From: JAWWOW01 sp033851265
GTDB lineage: Bacteria; Actinomycetota; Actinomycetes; JAWWOW01
Length of the DNA stretch: 64,000 nucleotides
Reading direction: 5' to 3'
Assembly: GCA_033851265.1 (NCBI GenBank)
Contig: JAWWOW010000005.1
Span: 186,001-250,000 of the forward strand
Part shown: piece after piece, positions 20,699-29,992 of the stretch
Layout: each line of letters opens with the position of its first letter
How positions within the stretch are numbered: position 1 is the stretch's first letter
Notes under the pieces: model-generated
Told to the model about the DNA's origin: nothing
Databases searched by the model: none
The model's input: the letters and a program-made list of their open reading frames with translations, nothing else
Made by a program: the position numbers and the translations under genes

Positions 20699-21235
20699 AT
20701 GAACAGGGCTAGCCGGCTGACTGTTGTCGTTCTCGTCATCGCCATGCTCGGCGCAGCTGCCGGTTCTGGCCTGTACTTCCTCGTCCATGACGGGGGTAAC
20801 GCGCAGCCGACCAAGCCGACCATGCCGGACGTCGGCGGCCTGACTTTCGAGGGCGCGTTCGCCGCGCTTACCGCTGCTGGCCTCACGAACGAGCACCATG
20901 TCGAATTCCGCTCGATCGCCAACGACGACGTGCCGATTAACCGCGTCGCCGCCCAGTCGCCGTGGGCGGGCACACCCGCTCCTGAACCGGGGGCGGACAT
21001 CGTGCTCGACATCAGTGCTGGCGGGCCCACCATCACCTTCGCTGAGCTTCCAGCGAAGGCGCGTGCGCTCGCCCGCACATTTGCCCGCTATGACGCGACC
21101 GAGCGCATCCTCGTCACCACCACAGCCAAAGGCGTGGCCTACAAGACCGACATCTTGTTGTTCGGCCCATGTCCGGCGGTGGACGCGGCATACCGGACCT
21201 ATCAAGACCCGCGGTACGACGACACGTGTTACTAG
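20699..21235 (+). CDS. Membrane-anchored single-PASTA-domain protein
   Basis: A 178-residue protein with an N-terminal membrane anchor (LTVVVLVIAMLGAAAGSGLY, about residues 7-26) and one extracytoplasmic PASTA-like domain (MPDVGGLTFEGAFAALTAAG to DIVLDISAGG, about 42-108), followed by a 65-residue tail with two Cys (GPCP and DDTCY end). PASTA domains bind peptidoglycan fragments or beta-lactams in Ser/Thr kinases and penicillin-binding proteins, but here there is no kinase or transpeptidase. The ATG at 20699 follows AAGGGGG, 16 nt after secA, so it may ride on secA transcripts. Role unknown; cell-wall sensing is inference. Confidence 0.75.
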   Translation: MNRASRLTVVVLVIAMLGAAAGSGLYFLVHDGGNAQPTKPTMPDVGGLTFEGAFAALTAAGLTNEHHVEFRSIANDDVPINRVAAQSPWAGTPAPEPGADIVLDISAGGPTITFAELPAKARALARTFARYDATERILVTTTAKGVAYKTDILLFGPCPAVDAAYRTYQDPRYDDTCY

Positions 21236-21257
21236 CGCTGCTCCCGGAAAACGTCGG

Positions 21258-21881
21258 TCACACGAACGTGAGCTCGGTACACATCCAGCGACCGTCGAGC
21301 CCCTCCAGTCGCAGTGCGACCGCGACCGTGCGGCCCCCACGCTGAACGATCGCGCACACCTCGGCGATGCCGTCCAGTGGTTCGTTCACGTGCACTGATC
21401 GAACGCTGCCGGTGATGATGCGGCGCAGCCCCGGCGCGCCGGCGCGGGCGAGCCGCGTGACACGACCGGCGATGTCGTCATAGACCGCCCTGCTCGTCCA
21501 CCGTGCCAACTGCGCGGCCGGGCGGGCGCCGGACACCACCTCGACGATTGCTTGCGTCAACCGACCGGCAAACGGCCGGGGGTCAGGAAGCTCAGCACGC
21601 GATGTGATCAGCGGCGCGACGATGGGGTCGTCGGGATCCTCGTCGTCGATGCCGGTGCGGTGGCTGTCGGGGACAACGCGCAGCGGTGTCAGCGGCCTGG
21701 GCGGCGATGGCACAGCGGGCAATCCGCTCGGCAAGGTGAATGCCAGCGCCAGCGCGCCTTGTACGGCACCGGCAGACATCGTCACGAGGGGTTCAAGGTC
21801 GCGCTCGTCGTCGTACGGCGGATCCGTGCGCGGCGCGGGCAGCAACCGGATGCGGGCGGGCTCTTCGCTGGTCACTGTCAT
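21258..21881 (-). CDS. Rv3235-family protein
   Basis: A 207-residue protein whose C-terminal half (FAGRLTQAIVEVVSGARPAA, ARWTSRAVYDDI, then VHVNEPLDGIAEVCAIVQ and GRWMCTELTFV) is the Rv3235 family signature, conserved near secA in mycobacteria and other Actinobacteria. The N-terminal 90 residues are Pro-rich and probably disordered. No signal peptide or enzyme motif is visible. Its start overlaps the stop of the upstream LysM gene (ATGA), so the pair is coupled and presumably acts together. Function unknown. It is convergent with the PASTA gene, leaving only 22 nt. Confidence 0.85.
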   Translation of the reverse strand: MTVTSEEPARIRLLPAPRTDPPYDDERDLEPLVTMSAGAVQGALALAFTLPSGLPAVPSPPRPLTPLRVVPDSHRTGIDDEDPDDPIVAPLITSRAELPDPRPFAGRLTQAIVEVVSGARPAAQLARWTSRAVYDDIAGRVTRLARAGAPGLRRIITGSVRSVHVNEPLDGIAEVCAIVQRGGRTVAVALRLEGLDGRWMCTELTFV

Positions 21882-22537
21882 GCGAGCTCCTCGGGTGCGA
21901 TGAGGCGTTGGCCGGGATGCAGCACGTTCGGGTCGGCACCGATGACGGCGCGGTTCGCGGCGTACCAGCGGGGCCAGCTGTCAGCGACGGTGTCAACGGT
22001 TGGCTTATCGAGGTGGCGTGCGGCGATCGTCCAGAGGCAGTCACCCGGACGGACGACATGAACAGTCGGTCTGTTGACGTGTGTGGTTGGTGCACCCGCC
22101 GGGAGGGGCACGGGAGGCGGCGCCTCACCGGCGGGGCGATCGAGGGACGGCAGCGCGGCACCGGGACCCGGTTTGGATGCATCGGCATGTGCGGGTGCAA
22201 GCACGGGCGCTACAGCGGGGATGGTGACGACGGCGAGGCCGAGCGTTGCTTGCAATGCGCGGCGTAGTGCGATGGGCGTGATGGCGTCGCATGCGCGAGC
22301 ACTCGCGAGCCCCAGTGCGCCGGGAATCTGCGCCACGGTGGCGAGCAGCGTGGCGACCGCAACCCAGCAGACGACCAACCAGGCGAGGGCGACGGCCAGC
22401 GAGCTCACTGCCGCATCGGGTGACGCGGCGCCGGCCAGCAACGCCGGATGGAGCAGGAGCGTGGGTGGCGATCCCGCAGCGATGAGGGCGGCCGCCGAGG
22501 CGCCGGCAACGGCGCACCCGCGCAGCTGTCGCCGCAT
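21878..22537 (-). CDS. Membrane protein with C-terminal LysM domain
   Basis: A 219-residue protein with three hydrophobic stretches in the first 115 residues (around 5-35, 42-70 and 92-115). A Pro/Ala linker follows, then one LysM domain (VHVVRPGDCLWTIAARHL to HPGQRLIAPEEL, about 163-218), which binds peptidoglycan. It is therefore a membrane protein presenting LysM, presumably outside. The ATG at 22537 has a CCGGAGGG ribosome-binding site seven bases away. It is the first gene of a two-gene unit with the Rv3235-family gene, with its own promoter overlapped by a palindrome. Confidence 0.82.
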   Translation of the reverse strand: MRRQLRGCAVAGASAAALIAAGSPPTLLLHPALLAGAASPDAAVSSLAVALAWLVVCWVAVATLLATVAQIPGALGLASARACDAITPIALRRALQATLGLAVVTIPAVAPVLAPAHADASKPGPGAALPSLDRPAGEAPPPVPLPAGAPTTHVNRPTVHVVRPGDCLWTIAARHLDKPTVDTVADSWPRWYAANRAVIGADPNVLHPGQRLIAPEELA

Positions 22538-22574
22538 GAACCCTCCGGTTGATCTCGTTTACTTGTGTTTGCAT

Positions 22575-22603
22575 GTGATATCGCCCGTTGACCGATCGGT
22601 CAA
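22575..22603 (-). promoter_or_regulatory. Promoter with overlapping 16-bp palindromic operator
   Basis: On the minus strand TTGACC (22603-22598) and TATCAC (22580-22575) are spaced by exactly 17 bp, pointing at the LysM gene. The -35 element is one half of the perfect palindrome TTGACCGATCGGTCAA (22588-22603), so a dimeric repressor, for example of the TetR type, would block this promoter. No TetR-like gene is in the window. The divergent gene starts at 22658. Confidence 0.5.
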
Positions 22604-22657
22604 GATCGGCATCCACAGGGCTCTTGACCATCCGGGCGGTCGTGGAACTGTCGTCCC

Positions 22658-23206
22658 GTGCGATGGCAGGAGCTGTTCTCCGATCTTGATGGCCAGTTCG
22701 ATGCGGCCGAAGCGGCGGAGCTAGCGGCCGAAGTCAGTGACCGGACGCGCCGCGAGCTGGCCCGGGTCCGGCTCGTCGACCGCATGCGTGCAGCGATCGG
22801 TGACTCGGTCGTGGTCGGCGTACCGCATCGTGATTCGCTGCACGGTCAGATCACCGGCGTGGGTCCGGACTGGTTGCTCCTCACCGAGCCCGCTGGCCGG
22901 GAGGCACTCGTGCCGGTGAGCGCGGTCACGACCATGACCGGACTCGGGCCTAAGGCGGACGACCCGGGTGCGGAGGGTGAGGTCGCTGCGCGGCTGGGTC
23001 TTCGCTATGCGTTGCGCGTGCTTGCGCGCGACCGCACCGCGCTGGTCATCACCCTGGCGGACGGTCGCTCGTTGACGGGCACGCTCGACCGGGTCGGTGC
23101 GGACTTCGTCGACCTGGCCGAGCATCCCGCCGACGATGCGCGGCGCGGTCCGAAGCGAGCAGTGACGGTGCCCTTCAGCGCGATCGTCGTGATCCGGTCA
23201 GCCTGA
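22658..23206 (+). CDS. Conserved hypothetical protein with two Sm/SH3-like barrel repeats
   Basis: A 182-residue soluble protein starting MRWQELFSDLDGQFDAAEAA. A charged N-terminal helix is followed by two similar beta-barrel segments: LHGQITGVGPDWLLLTEP to ALVPVSAVTTM (about 63-95) and LTGTLDRVGADFVDLAEHP to AVTVPFSAIVVI (about 133-180). The G-x-V/I-x-x-V/G-x-D-φ-φ-x-L pattern in each resembles Sm/LSm or small SH3 folds, suggesting an internal duplication. No catalytic residues are seen. The GTG at 22658 begins the protein 120 nt from the divergent LysM gene. Its end overlaps the convergent HTH gene by 9 nt. I do not recognise a characterised relative. Confidence 0.65.
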   Translation: MRWQELFSDLDGQFDAAEAAELAAEVSDRTRRELARVRLVDRMRAAIGDSVVVGVPHRDSLHGQITGVGPDWLLLTEPAGREALVPVSAVTTMTGLGPKADDPGAEGEVAARLGLRYALRVLARDRTALVITLADGRSLTGTLDRVGADFVDLAEHPADDARRGPKRAVTVPFSAIVVIRSA

Positions 23207-23458
23207 GCGTTCGTCTTCGTCGTCGTCAGCCTCGTTGGCGCTGTCGGCACCGAACGGGTGTGCGTCGACAAACCCCTGCGTCTGTTCGTAGGCGCGCTTG
23301 ATGTAGGCCTCGAGCTCGCTGCTCTCAACTCGCCACTGGCCGCGGCCACCCACCTTGATCGCCTTCAGATGGCCCTGTCTCACCAACGCATAGACCTGTG
23401 CGCCCGAGACGTTGAGAACCTCGGCGACGTCGGCGAGAGCAAGGAACCGCGGTGCCAC
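23198..23458 (-). CDS. Excisionase/MerR-type helix-turn-helix protein
   Basis: An 86-residue protein. Residues 4-55 (FLALADVAEVLNVSGAQVYA, then LVRQGHLKAIKVGGRGQWRV) form the winged helix-turn-helix used by excisionases and the HTH_17 family. A helix (ELEAYIKRAYEQTQ) and an acidic tail (EADDDEDERSG) follow. It is more likely a chromosomal DNA-binding regulator than a phage excisionase, since there is no integrase or attachment site nearby. The GTG start is at 23458. It diverges from the CpaB-like/CpaE-like pair, which it may regulate (inference from position only). Confidence 0.8.
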   Translation of the reverse strand: MAPRFLALADVAEVLNVSGAQVYALVRQGHLKAIKVGGRGQWRVESSELEAYIKRAYEQTQGFVDAHPFGADSANEADDDEDERSG

Positions 23459-23596
23459 GGCGGTCAGTGTGACACCGGTGACGTATTGGGTGTCGTACGC
23501 CGTCCACAGACCCGCAAAGGTTGTGGATTGCTATCGCGCTCGGCGCCGCGCTGGTGCAGCATGACGCGGGCACGACGACCGTCCGGGGGAGGTGCG

Positions 23597-24259
23597 GTGT
23601 CGGATTCGACGACCGTTCAGCTGTCGCCACCCGCACAGCGGGTCGAGCGGCCGCGGTGGCTCGATCTCCGCATGCTCACGGGTGTGCTCCTCGTGCTCGT
23701 CGCTGTCGTGGTCGGCGCAAAGGTTGTCGCCGCCTCCGACAACTCGGAGTCGGTCTGGGTTGCCGCCCGCGATCTTGCCGCTGGCACCCAGCTCACCACG
23801 GACGACTTGCGGCGCGGCAAGGTCCAGCTGCATGGGCAGGACGGCAGGTATGTCAGCGCCAAGGGCAGCCCGCCGGTGGGTTATGTCCTGACCAGGGCGG
23901 TCGGCCGTGACGAGCTATTGCCGGTCGCGGCGATCACCTCACCGGGCGAAGCGCCTGCGTTCCGGCTGGTCACCGTCCCGGTCGCGCCGCTGCACATGCC
24001 GCCCAAGCTCGCGCCGGGCGAACGGGTCGAGGTCTACGTGACGGCGAAGGCGGCAGGCGAGCGGACCGGGACGCCGCGGCTCATCTACGCCGGCGCGGTC
24101 GTGCAGTCGGTGGGGTCGTCGAGTAGCGGACTCTCGGCATCGAGCGAAGTCGGCGTTGTGCTGCGGGTGCCGCCGGAGTCCGTGTCGACGTTGGTCGCCG
24201 GGCTGCGCGGTGGCGACGTGGATCTCGTGCGCATCCCGCCCGGACAGGGACCGTCATGA
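23597..24259 (+). CDS. SAF-domain (CpaB/RcpC-like) membrane protein
   Basis: A 220-residue protein with one N-terminal membrane helix (RMLTGVLLVLVAVVVGAKVV, about 26-45). A SAF domain follows (VWVAARDLAAGTQLTTDDLR to LTRAVGRDELLPVAAI, about 52-117), then a beta-rich C-terminal region. This is the layout of CpaB/RcpC, the periplasmic or outer-surface Tad pilus component. The GTG start at 23597 follows GGGGAGG at 23585-23591. It overlaps the CpaE-like gene by 4 nt (ATGA). The main Tad operon lies about 26 kb downstream; a role in that same pilus is inference. Confidence 0.8.
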   Translation: MSDSTTVQLSPPAQRVERPRWLDLRMLTGVLLVLVAVVVGAKVVAASDNSESVWVAARDLAAGTQLTTDDLRRGKVQLHGQDGRYVSAKGSPPVGYVLTRAVGRDELLPVAAITSPGEAPAFRLVTVPVAPLHMPPKLAPGERVEVYVTAKAAGERTGTPRLIYAGAVVQSVGSSSSGLSASSEVGVVLRVPPESVSTLVAGLRGGDVDLVRIPPGQGPS

Positions 24260-25550
24260 GCATCCCGATCGTCACCGCCATCACCGACTCTGTTCGTGAA
24301 GCGGACTTGGTTGCCTCGCTCGGGGATGATGAGCTTGGTGTCTCGGTCGTACGCCGGTGCGTCGACCTTCCGGACCTGCTGGCGCTCGCTGCGACCGGGA
24401 TCGCGCGAGCAGTCGTGCTGTCTGCGGATCTGCGCCGGTTGGACCGCGATGCGTTGGCACGGCTCGCTTTGGGACGCGTAGCGGTCGTCACGCTCGTCGA
24501 CCCGGACGACGAAAACCTCGAACGCCGAATGCGGCAGCTCGGCCTACGCCATCTGGTGCCCACGGATGCCGAGCCGAAGTGGATCGCGGAAGCCGTGTTC
24601 GCTGCGGTGGCAGATTCCGACGACAACAGCGACACATCGACGTCGTACGCCGACCCGTCGGTCGCACTGCAGGATCTGCCACCCGCGCCGGCCGTTTCGC
24701 TGCCCGACCTCGCGCCGGGATCCGGTCAGCTGATCGCGGTGTGGGGGCCGACTGGGGCGCCCGGTCGTACGACGATCGCGGTCGAGTTGGCCGCGGAGAC
24801 GGCAGACCTCGGCGTGCACACGATGCTGGTTGACGCGGACTGCTATGGCGGTGTCGTCGCACAGGTACTTGGGTTGGTGCACGAGTCCCCAGGTCTTGCT
24901 GGTGCGTCCCGGTTGGCGAACAACGGCATGCTCGACCTGCCGGGGTTGGTCGAGTTGGCACGCACAGTCAACCCGCGGCTGCGCGTGCTGACCGGTATCG
25001 CCCGTGCGGACCGTTGGCCCGAGCTGCGTCCCGCTGCGCTGGCAGCGGTGTGGACGTTGGCACGTTCGCTGGCCGCGGTAACAGTCGTCGACTGCGGTTT
25101 TGGTCTGGAGCAAGACGAGGAGCTGTCGTACGACACGGCAGCACCACGTCGCAACGGCGCGACCATGGCCACGTTGTCCGCCGCGGATGTTGTGGTCGCC
25201 GTCGGCACGGCCGACCCGGTTGGGCTGCAACGATTCGTGCGTGGGCTCTCGGATCTGCGCGAGCTGGTGCCCGGTGCTGATATGCAGGTCGTCATCAACC
25301 GAGTGCGCCGCGGCGTCGTCGGCTCAGACCCAGAGTCGGAGATAGCGTCCGCGCTGCAGCGCTATGCCGGAGTACACGACGTTGTGTTTGTGCCGCTCGA
25401 CATCCGCGGCTGCGATGCCGCGCTCGCCGATGGCCGCACTTTGGTCGAGCAGGCGCCGACCTCACCGATGCGCCCGCCGCTGCGGACCTTGGCTGCACGG
25501 CTGGCCGGAGTCAACGCACCTGATCGGCCCAGGCGGTTTTCGCTCCGTCG

Positions 25551-25554
<4 letters not shown>
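24256..25554 (+). CDS. CpaE/TadZ-like P-loop ATPase
   Basis: A 432-residue MinD/ParA-superfamily protein. The N-terminal 150 residues resemble a receiver-like domain with no obvious phosphoacceptor, as in CpaE/TadZ. An Asp/Ser/Pro linker follows, then the ATPase (IAVWGPTGAPGRTTIAVELA, about 158-177), a degenerate deviant Walker A: the usual KGGxGKT/S is GPTGAPGRTT, with Arg in place of the Lys. MLVDADCYGGVVAQVLGL is the switch motif and TVVDCGFGL the Walker B region. TadZ/CpaE positions Tad secretion machinery at the pole. Coupled to the CpaB-like gene; its stop shares TTAG with the convergent acyl-CoA dehydrogenase gene. Confidence 0.8.
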
Positions 25555-26759
<1,205 letters not shown>

Positions 26760-26785
26760 CCGGACCGTCCTCCTAGGATGCGCAC

Positions 26786-27883
26786 GTGTCTGAAGCCGCC
26801 TCGGGAGAGCACGTTACGGCCACCGCAGAGTTGATCGACCCGGACCGCTTCACCCGCTGGGCGGAGGCGAACCTGCCGGGCGAGGGCCCAGTCGAGGTAG
26901 AGCGGCACGCCGAGGGTCACTCCAACCTGACGTTCGTCGTACGACGCTCCGGACGCGACACCGAGTGGATCCTTCGCCGGCCGCCCCAGGGCCCCTTGCT
27001 GCCGACCGCGCACGACGTGCTGCGTGAGTTCAGAGTCCTGGATCTGCTTGGCCGCTCGGCCAGTCCCGTGCGGGTGCCGACCGTCGTCGCCGCGTGCGAG
27101 GACACCGATGTGATCGGTGTGCCGTTCTATCTGATGGAGCGCGTCGACGGTGTCGTCATCCGCGACAAGCTGCCGGAATGGCTGGCCGACGACCACCACC
27201 TCCAGGCCCGCCACGCGCTGGGCATTGATCTCGTCGACGCGCTCGCCGAGCTGCACTCCGCGCCGTACGAACCACTGGTTGCCGCCGGGATCGGCCGCGC
27301 TGACGGCTACTTGCAACGTCAGCTCAAGCGATGGCGTGGGCAACGCGAGGGCATCCAGCAGGCGGCCGAAGCCGCGGGCCAGCAAGCACGGGAGCTACCC
27401 GACTACGACGTGGTGCGGGATTGGCTCGCCGCGACGATCCCGGACGAGGTGAGCCCGGCTGTCGTGCACGGCGACTACAAACTCGACAACGTCATCGTGT
27501 CGGGTGACGCGGATGAATCACCGCGGGTCGCCGCGATCGTCGACTGGGAGATGGCAACGGTCGGCGACCCACGAGCCGACCTCGGCTATCTGCTGTTCTT
27601 CTGGATGGAGGAAGGCGAGACCTTGCCGTGGCACGACGTCGTCACCAACCGACCGGGATTCGCAACGCGCGCCGAGCTGGTGTCCCGCTGGCAGGACCGC
27701 ACCGGCCGCGATGCCGGTGAAACGACATGGTTCATCGCGCTCGCCACGTGGAAGCTCGCCATCTTGCTCGAGGCGTCCTACCACCGGCACCTTGCCGGCA
27801 CGACCGATGACCCTTTCTTCGCCATGCTCGACGAGGGTGTGCCGGCGCTGTTGAAGCGTGCCCGGGAGGTCGCGGGTGTCTGA
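26786..27883 (+). CDS. APH-family (aminoglycoside-phosphotransferase fold) kinase, likely hydroxyacyl-CoA kinase
   Basis: A 365-residue kinase-like protein. The N-lobe has VERHAEGHSNLTFVVRR and WILRRPPQGPLLPTAHDV. The Brenner-type catalytic loop VVHGDYKLDNVIV carries Asp near 230, and the metal-binding IVDWEMATVGDPRADLGY carries Asp near 253. All kinase residues are present. The RPPxGPLLPTAHD motif is typical of the acyl-CoA-dehydrogenase-associated APH group (ACAD10/11, LvaA-like) and not of antibiotic-resistance enzymes. The GTG start at 26786 follows AGGA. It overlaps the HAD gene by 8 nt. Expected reaction: phosphorylation of a 4-hydroxyacyl-CoA before elimination by the neighbouring dehydrogenase. 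Confidence 0.88.
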   Translation: MSEAASGEHVTATAELIDPDRFTRWAEANLPGEGPVEVERHAEGHSNLTFVVRRSGRDTEWILRRPPQGPLLPTAHDVLREFRVLDLLGRSASPVRVPTVVAACEDTDVIGVPFYLMERVDGVVIRDKLPEWLADDHHLQARHALGIDLVDALAELHSAPYEPLVAAGIGRADGYLQRQLKRWRGQREGIQQAAEAAGQQARELPDYDVVRDWLAATIPDEVSPAVVHGDYKLDNVIVSGDADESPRVAAIVDWEMATVGDPRADLGYLLFFWMEEGETLPWHDVVTNRPGFATRAELVSRWQDRTGRDAGETTWFIALATWKLAILLEASYHRHLAGTTDDPFFAMLDEGVPALLKRAREVAGV

Positions 27884-28523
27884 GCTCAAGGGCTTGGTCG
27901 TCGACTACGGCGGTGTGCTCACCAATACGTTGGAAGAAACGATGGCTGCCTGGGCGGAGGCGGACGGGCTTGACGTCTCGGAGTTCGGTGGAGCCATGAA
28001 GAAGTGGTTGGGCTCGTCGTACGGCGAGCAGTCGCAGACCAACCCTGTCCATGCCCTGGAGCGCGGCGAGCTGGAGATGACGGAGTTCGAGCAGGGACTT
28101 GCATCGCGGCTGAAGACCCGGGACGGGCGACCGATCGCGGCCGACGGGCTGCTCGGGCGCATGTTCGCCGGCTTCCAACTCCAACCGCTCATGTTGGACG
28201 CGTTGCGCCGATCTCGGGCCGGCGGCGTGAAGACCGCCCTGCTGTCCAACTCTTGGGGGATGGACTACCCGCGCGAGGGTTGGGACGAGTTGTTCGACGC
28301 GGTCGTGATCTCCGCCGAGGTGGGCATGCGCAAGCCGGAGCCGGAGATCTTCCTGCACACGGCGAAGCAGCTGGGGCTGCCGCCCGAGCAATGCGCCATG
28401 GTCGACGACATCGGCGCCAACGTGAAAGGTGCGGTAGCGGTGGGCATGGTCGGCGTCCATCATGTGGACCCTGAGCGCACGGTCGAAGAGCTGGAAAGGC
28501 TGCTCGGGTTGAGCCTGCGGTAG
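27876..28523 (+). CDS. HAD-IA superfamily protein (epoxide-hydrolase N-domain / ACAD10-like)
   Basis: A 215-residue HAD protein. Motif I is VVDYGGVL, with nucleophile Asp10 but Gly where classical phosphatases have the second, general-acid Asp. Motif II is LLSNSW, motif III Lys lies in EVGMRKPEPEIF, and motif IV is MVDDIGANV. This D-x-G-G-V-L variant is shared with the N-terminal domains of mammalian soluble epoxide hydrolase-like and ACAD10 proteins, so phosphatase activity is uncertain. The GTG at 27876 overlaps the kinase stop; the longer frame from 27858 adds only six residues. It is probably part of the same pathway as kinase and dehydrogenase. Confidence 0.85.
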   Translation: MSELKGLVVDYGGVLTNTLEETMAAWAEADGLDVSEFGGAMKKWLGSSYGEQSQTNPVHALERGELEMTEFEQGLASRLKTRDGRPIAADGLLGRMFAGFQLQPLMLDALRRSRAGGVKTALLSNSWGMDYPREGWDELFDAVVISAEVGMRKPEPEIFLHTAKQLGLPPEQCAMVDDIGANVKGAVAVGMVGVHHVDPERTVEELERLLGLSLR

Positions 28524-28588
28524 CCCGGAGGGGCGTGCCGACGACCCGACATCACTGCGAGTGGCACCATGAATGCGGAGGTAGGTCC

Positions 28589-29992
28589 GTGCCCGATCGT
28601 CTGAGTCCGCTCGATGTGTCATTCCTCTACATGGAGACGCTCACCACGCCCATGCACGTCGGCGGGGTCGCCATCCTCGAACAGCCGGAGGGAGGGTTCG
28701 ACTTCGACCGCCTGCTCGGCGTCATCAGCGAGCGGATTGCTCAGGTGCCGAGATACCGCCAGGTCGTCAAGTGGGTGCCTGGCCGGATCGCCAACCCCAT
28801 CTGGGTCGACGACGAAGACTTTGACATCAGTTATCACGTACGCCACTCGGCGTTGCCGAAGCCGGGCAACGATGACCAGCTGCGTGAACTCGTCGCGCGT
28901 CTTCAGAGCCGGCCGTTGGATCGCAACCGGCCGTTGTGGGAGATCTACGTCGTCGAAGGACTTCAGGGTGACGACGACCGGCCTCGCGCCGCGATCATCA
29001 CCAAGACACACCACGCGATGGTTGACGGTCGCAGTGCCGTCGACGTCGGCGCGATGATTCTCGACGCGACACCCGAGACAGCGCCGACCACTGTTGAGCC
29101 GTGGCGTCCCGCGCCGGCCCCGTCGGGTCTCGCCTTGCTCGCTGGTGCCGTAGCCGACAACATCCGGCGCCCGGCGGGAGCACTCGATGCGGTGCGCAGC
29201 GGTGTGTTCGATGCCCGCAACACCGCGACACGTGCTGTCAGTACGGCGGCTGGCTTCTTGAGCGCCGCGTCGGTTGCACGCAAGCGCGCTCCTGACAGTC
29301 CGTTGAACGCCGAGATCGGCGAACAGCGCCGCTATGGCATGGCGGTGACGGAGTTGGACGACTACAAGCGCGTGCGCAAGGCCTACGGCGGAACTGTCAA
29401 CGACGTCGTGCTGGCCACGGTCACTGGCGCTTTGCGCGCGTGGATGCTCACGCGGGGCGAACCGGTGACGACGTCGACGTCGCTCAGGGCCATGGTGCCC
29501 GTCAGCGTGCGTTCGTCCGACCAGGAAGGCGCACTCGGCAACCGCGTCTCGTCGTACTTCGTCGACCTGCCGGTCGGTGAGCCGAATCCCGTCGTTCGTC
29601 TGCACCAGATCAGCTACTCCATGCAGGCACACAAAGAGGCCGGTCAGTCTGTCGCCGCCGACGCCATCATCGCTTTGTCCGGCTTCGCGCCTCCGACGAT
29701 CCATTCGGCGGCCGCGCGGCTTGCCTCCGGCATGACTAAGCGCCTGTTCAACCTTGTCGTCACAAATGTCCCGGGCCCGCAAATGCCGCTCTGGGCGGCG
29801 GGTGCCCGGATGCTCGAGTGCTATCCCGTCGTACCCCTGGCCAAGGGACAGGCCGTGAGCGTCGGGCTGACGTCGTACAACGGTGGTGTCTACTACGGTT
29901 TGCTTGCCGATAGAGACGCGATGCCGGACGTCGACGTGCTCGCGACGTCGATCGAGGATGCTCTTTCTGAGTTGGTGGAAGGGGTTCGATGA
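28589..29992 (+). CDS. Wax ester synthase / diacylglycerol acyltransferase (WS/DGAT)
   Basis: A 467-residue WS/DGAT-family acyltransferase that transfers acyl groups from acyl-CoA to diacylglycerol or fatty alcohols, forming storage triacylglycerol or wax ester. The catalytic motif HHAMVDG is at residues 141-147, the N-terminal LSPLDVSFLYMET and PMHVGGVAIL are family motifs, and the C-terminal VTNVPGPQMPLWAAGA is the DUF1298 signature. The GTG at 28589 follows an excellent GGAGGTAGG ribosome-binding site at 28577-28585. The stop overlaps the patatin gene (ATGA). Such enzymes are typical of lipid-storing actinobacteria. Confidence 0.94.
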   Translation: MPDRLSPLDVSFLYMETLTTPMHVGGVAILEQPEGGFDFDRLLGVISERIAQVPRYRQVVKWVPGRIANPIWVDDEDFDISYHVRHSALPKPGNDDQLRELVARLQSRPLDRNRPLWEIYVVEGLQGDDDRPRAAIITKTHHAMVDGRSAVDVGAMILDATPETAPTTVEPWRPAPAPSGLALLAGAVADNIRRPAGALDAVRSGVFDARNTATRAVSTAAGFLSAASVARKRAPDSPLNAEIGEQRRYGMAVTELDDYKRVRKAYGGTVNDVVLATVTGALRAWMLTRGEPVTTSTSLRAMVPVSVRSSDQEGALGNRVSSYFVDLPVGEPNPVVRLHQISYSMQAHKEAGQSVAADAIIALSGFAPPTIHSAAARLASGMTKRLFNLVVTNVPGPQMPLWAAGARMLECYPVVPLAKGQAVSVGLTSYNGGVYYGLLADRDAMPDVDVLATSIEDALSELVEGVR

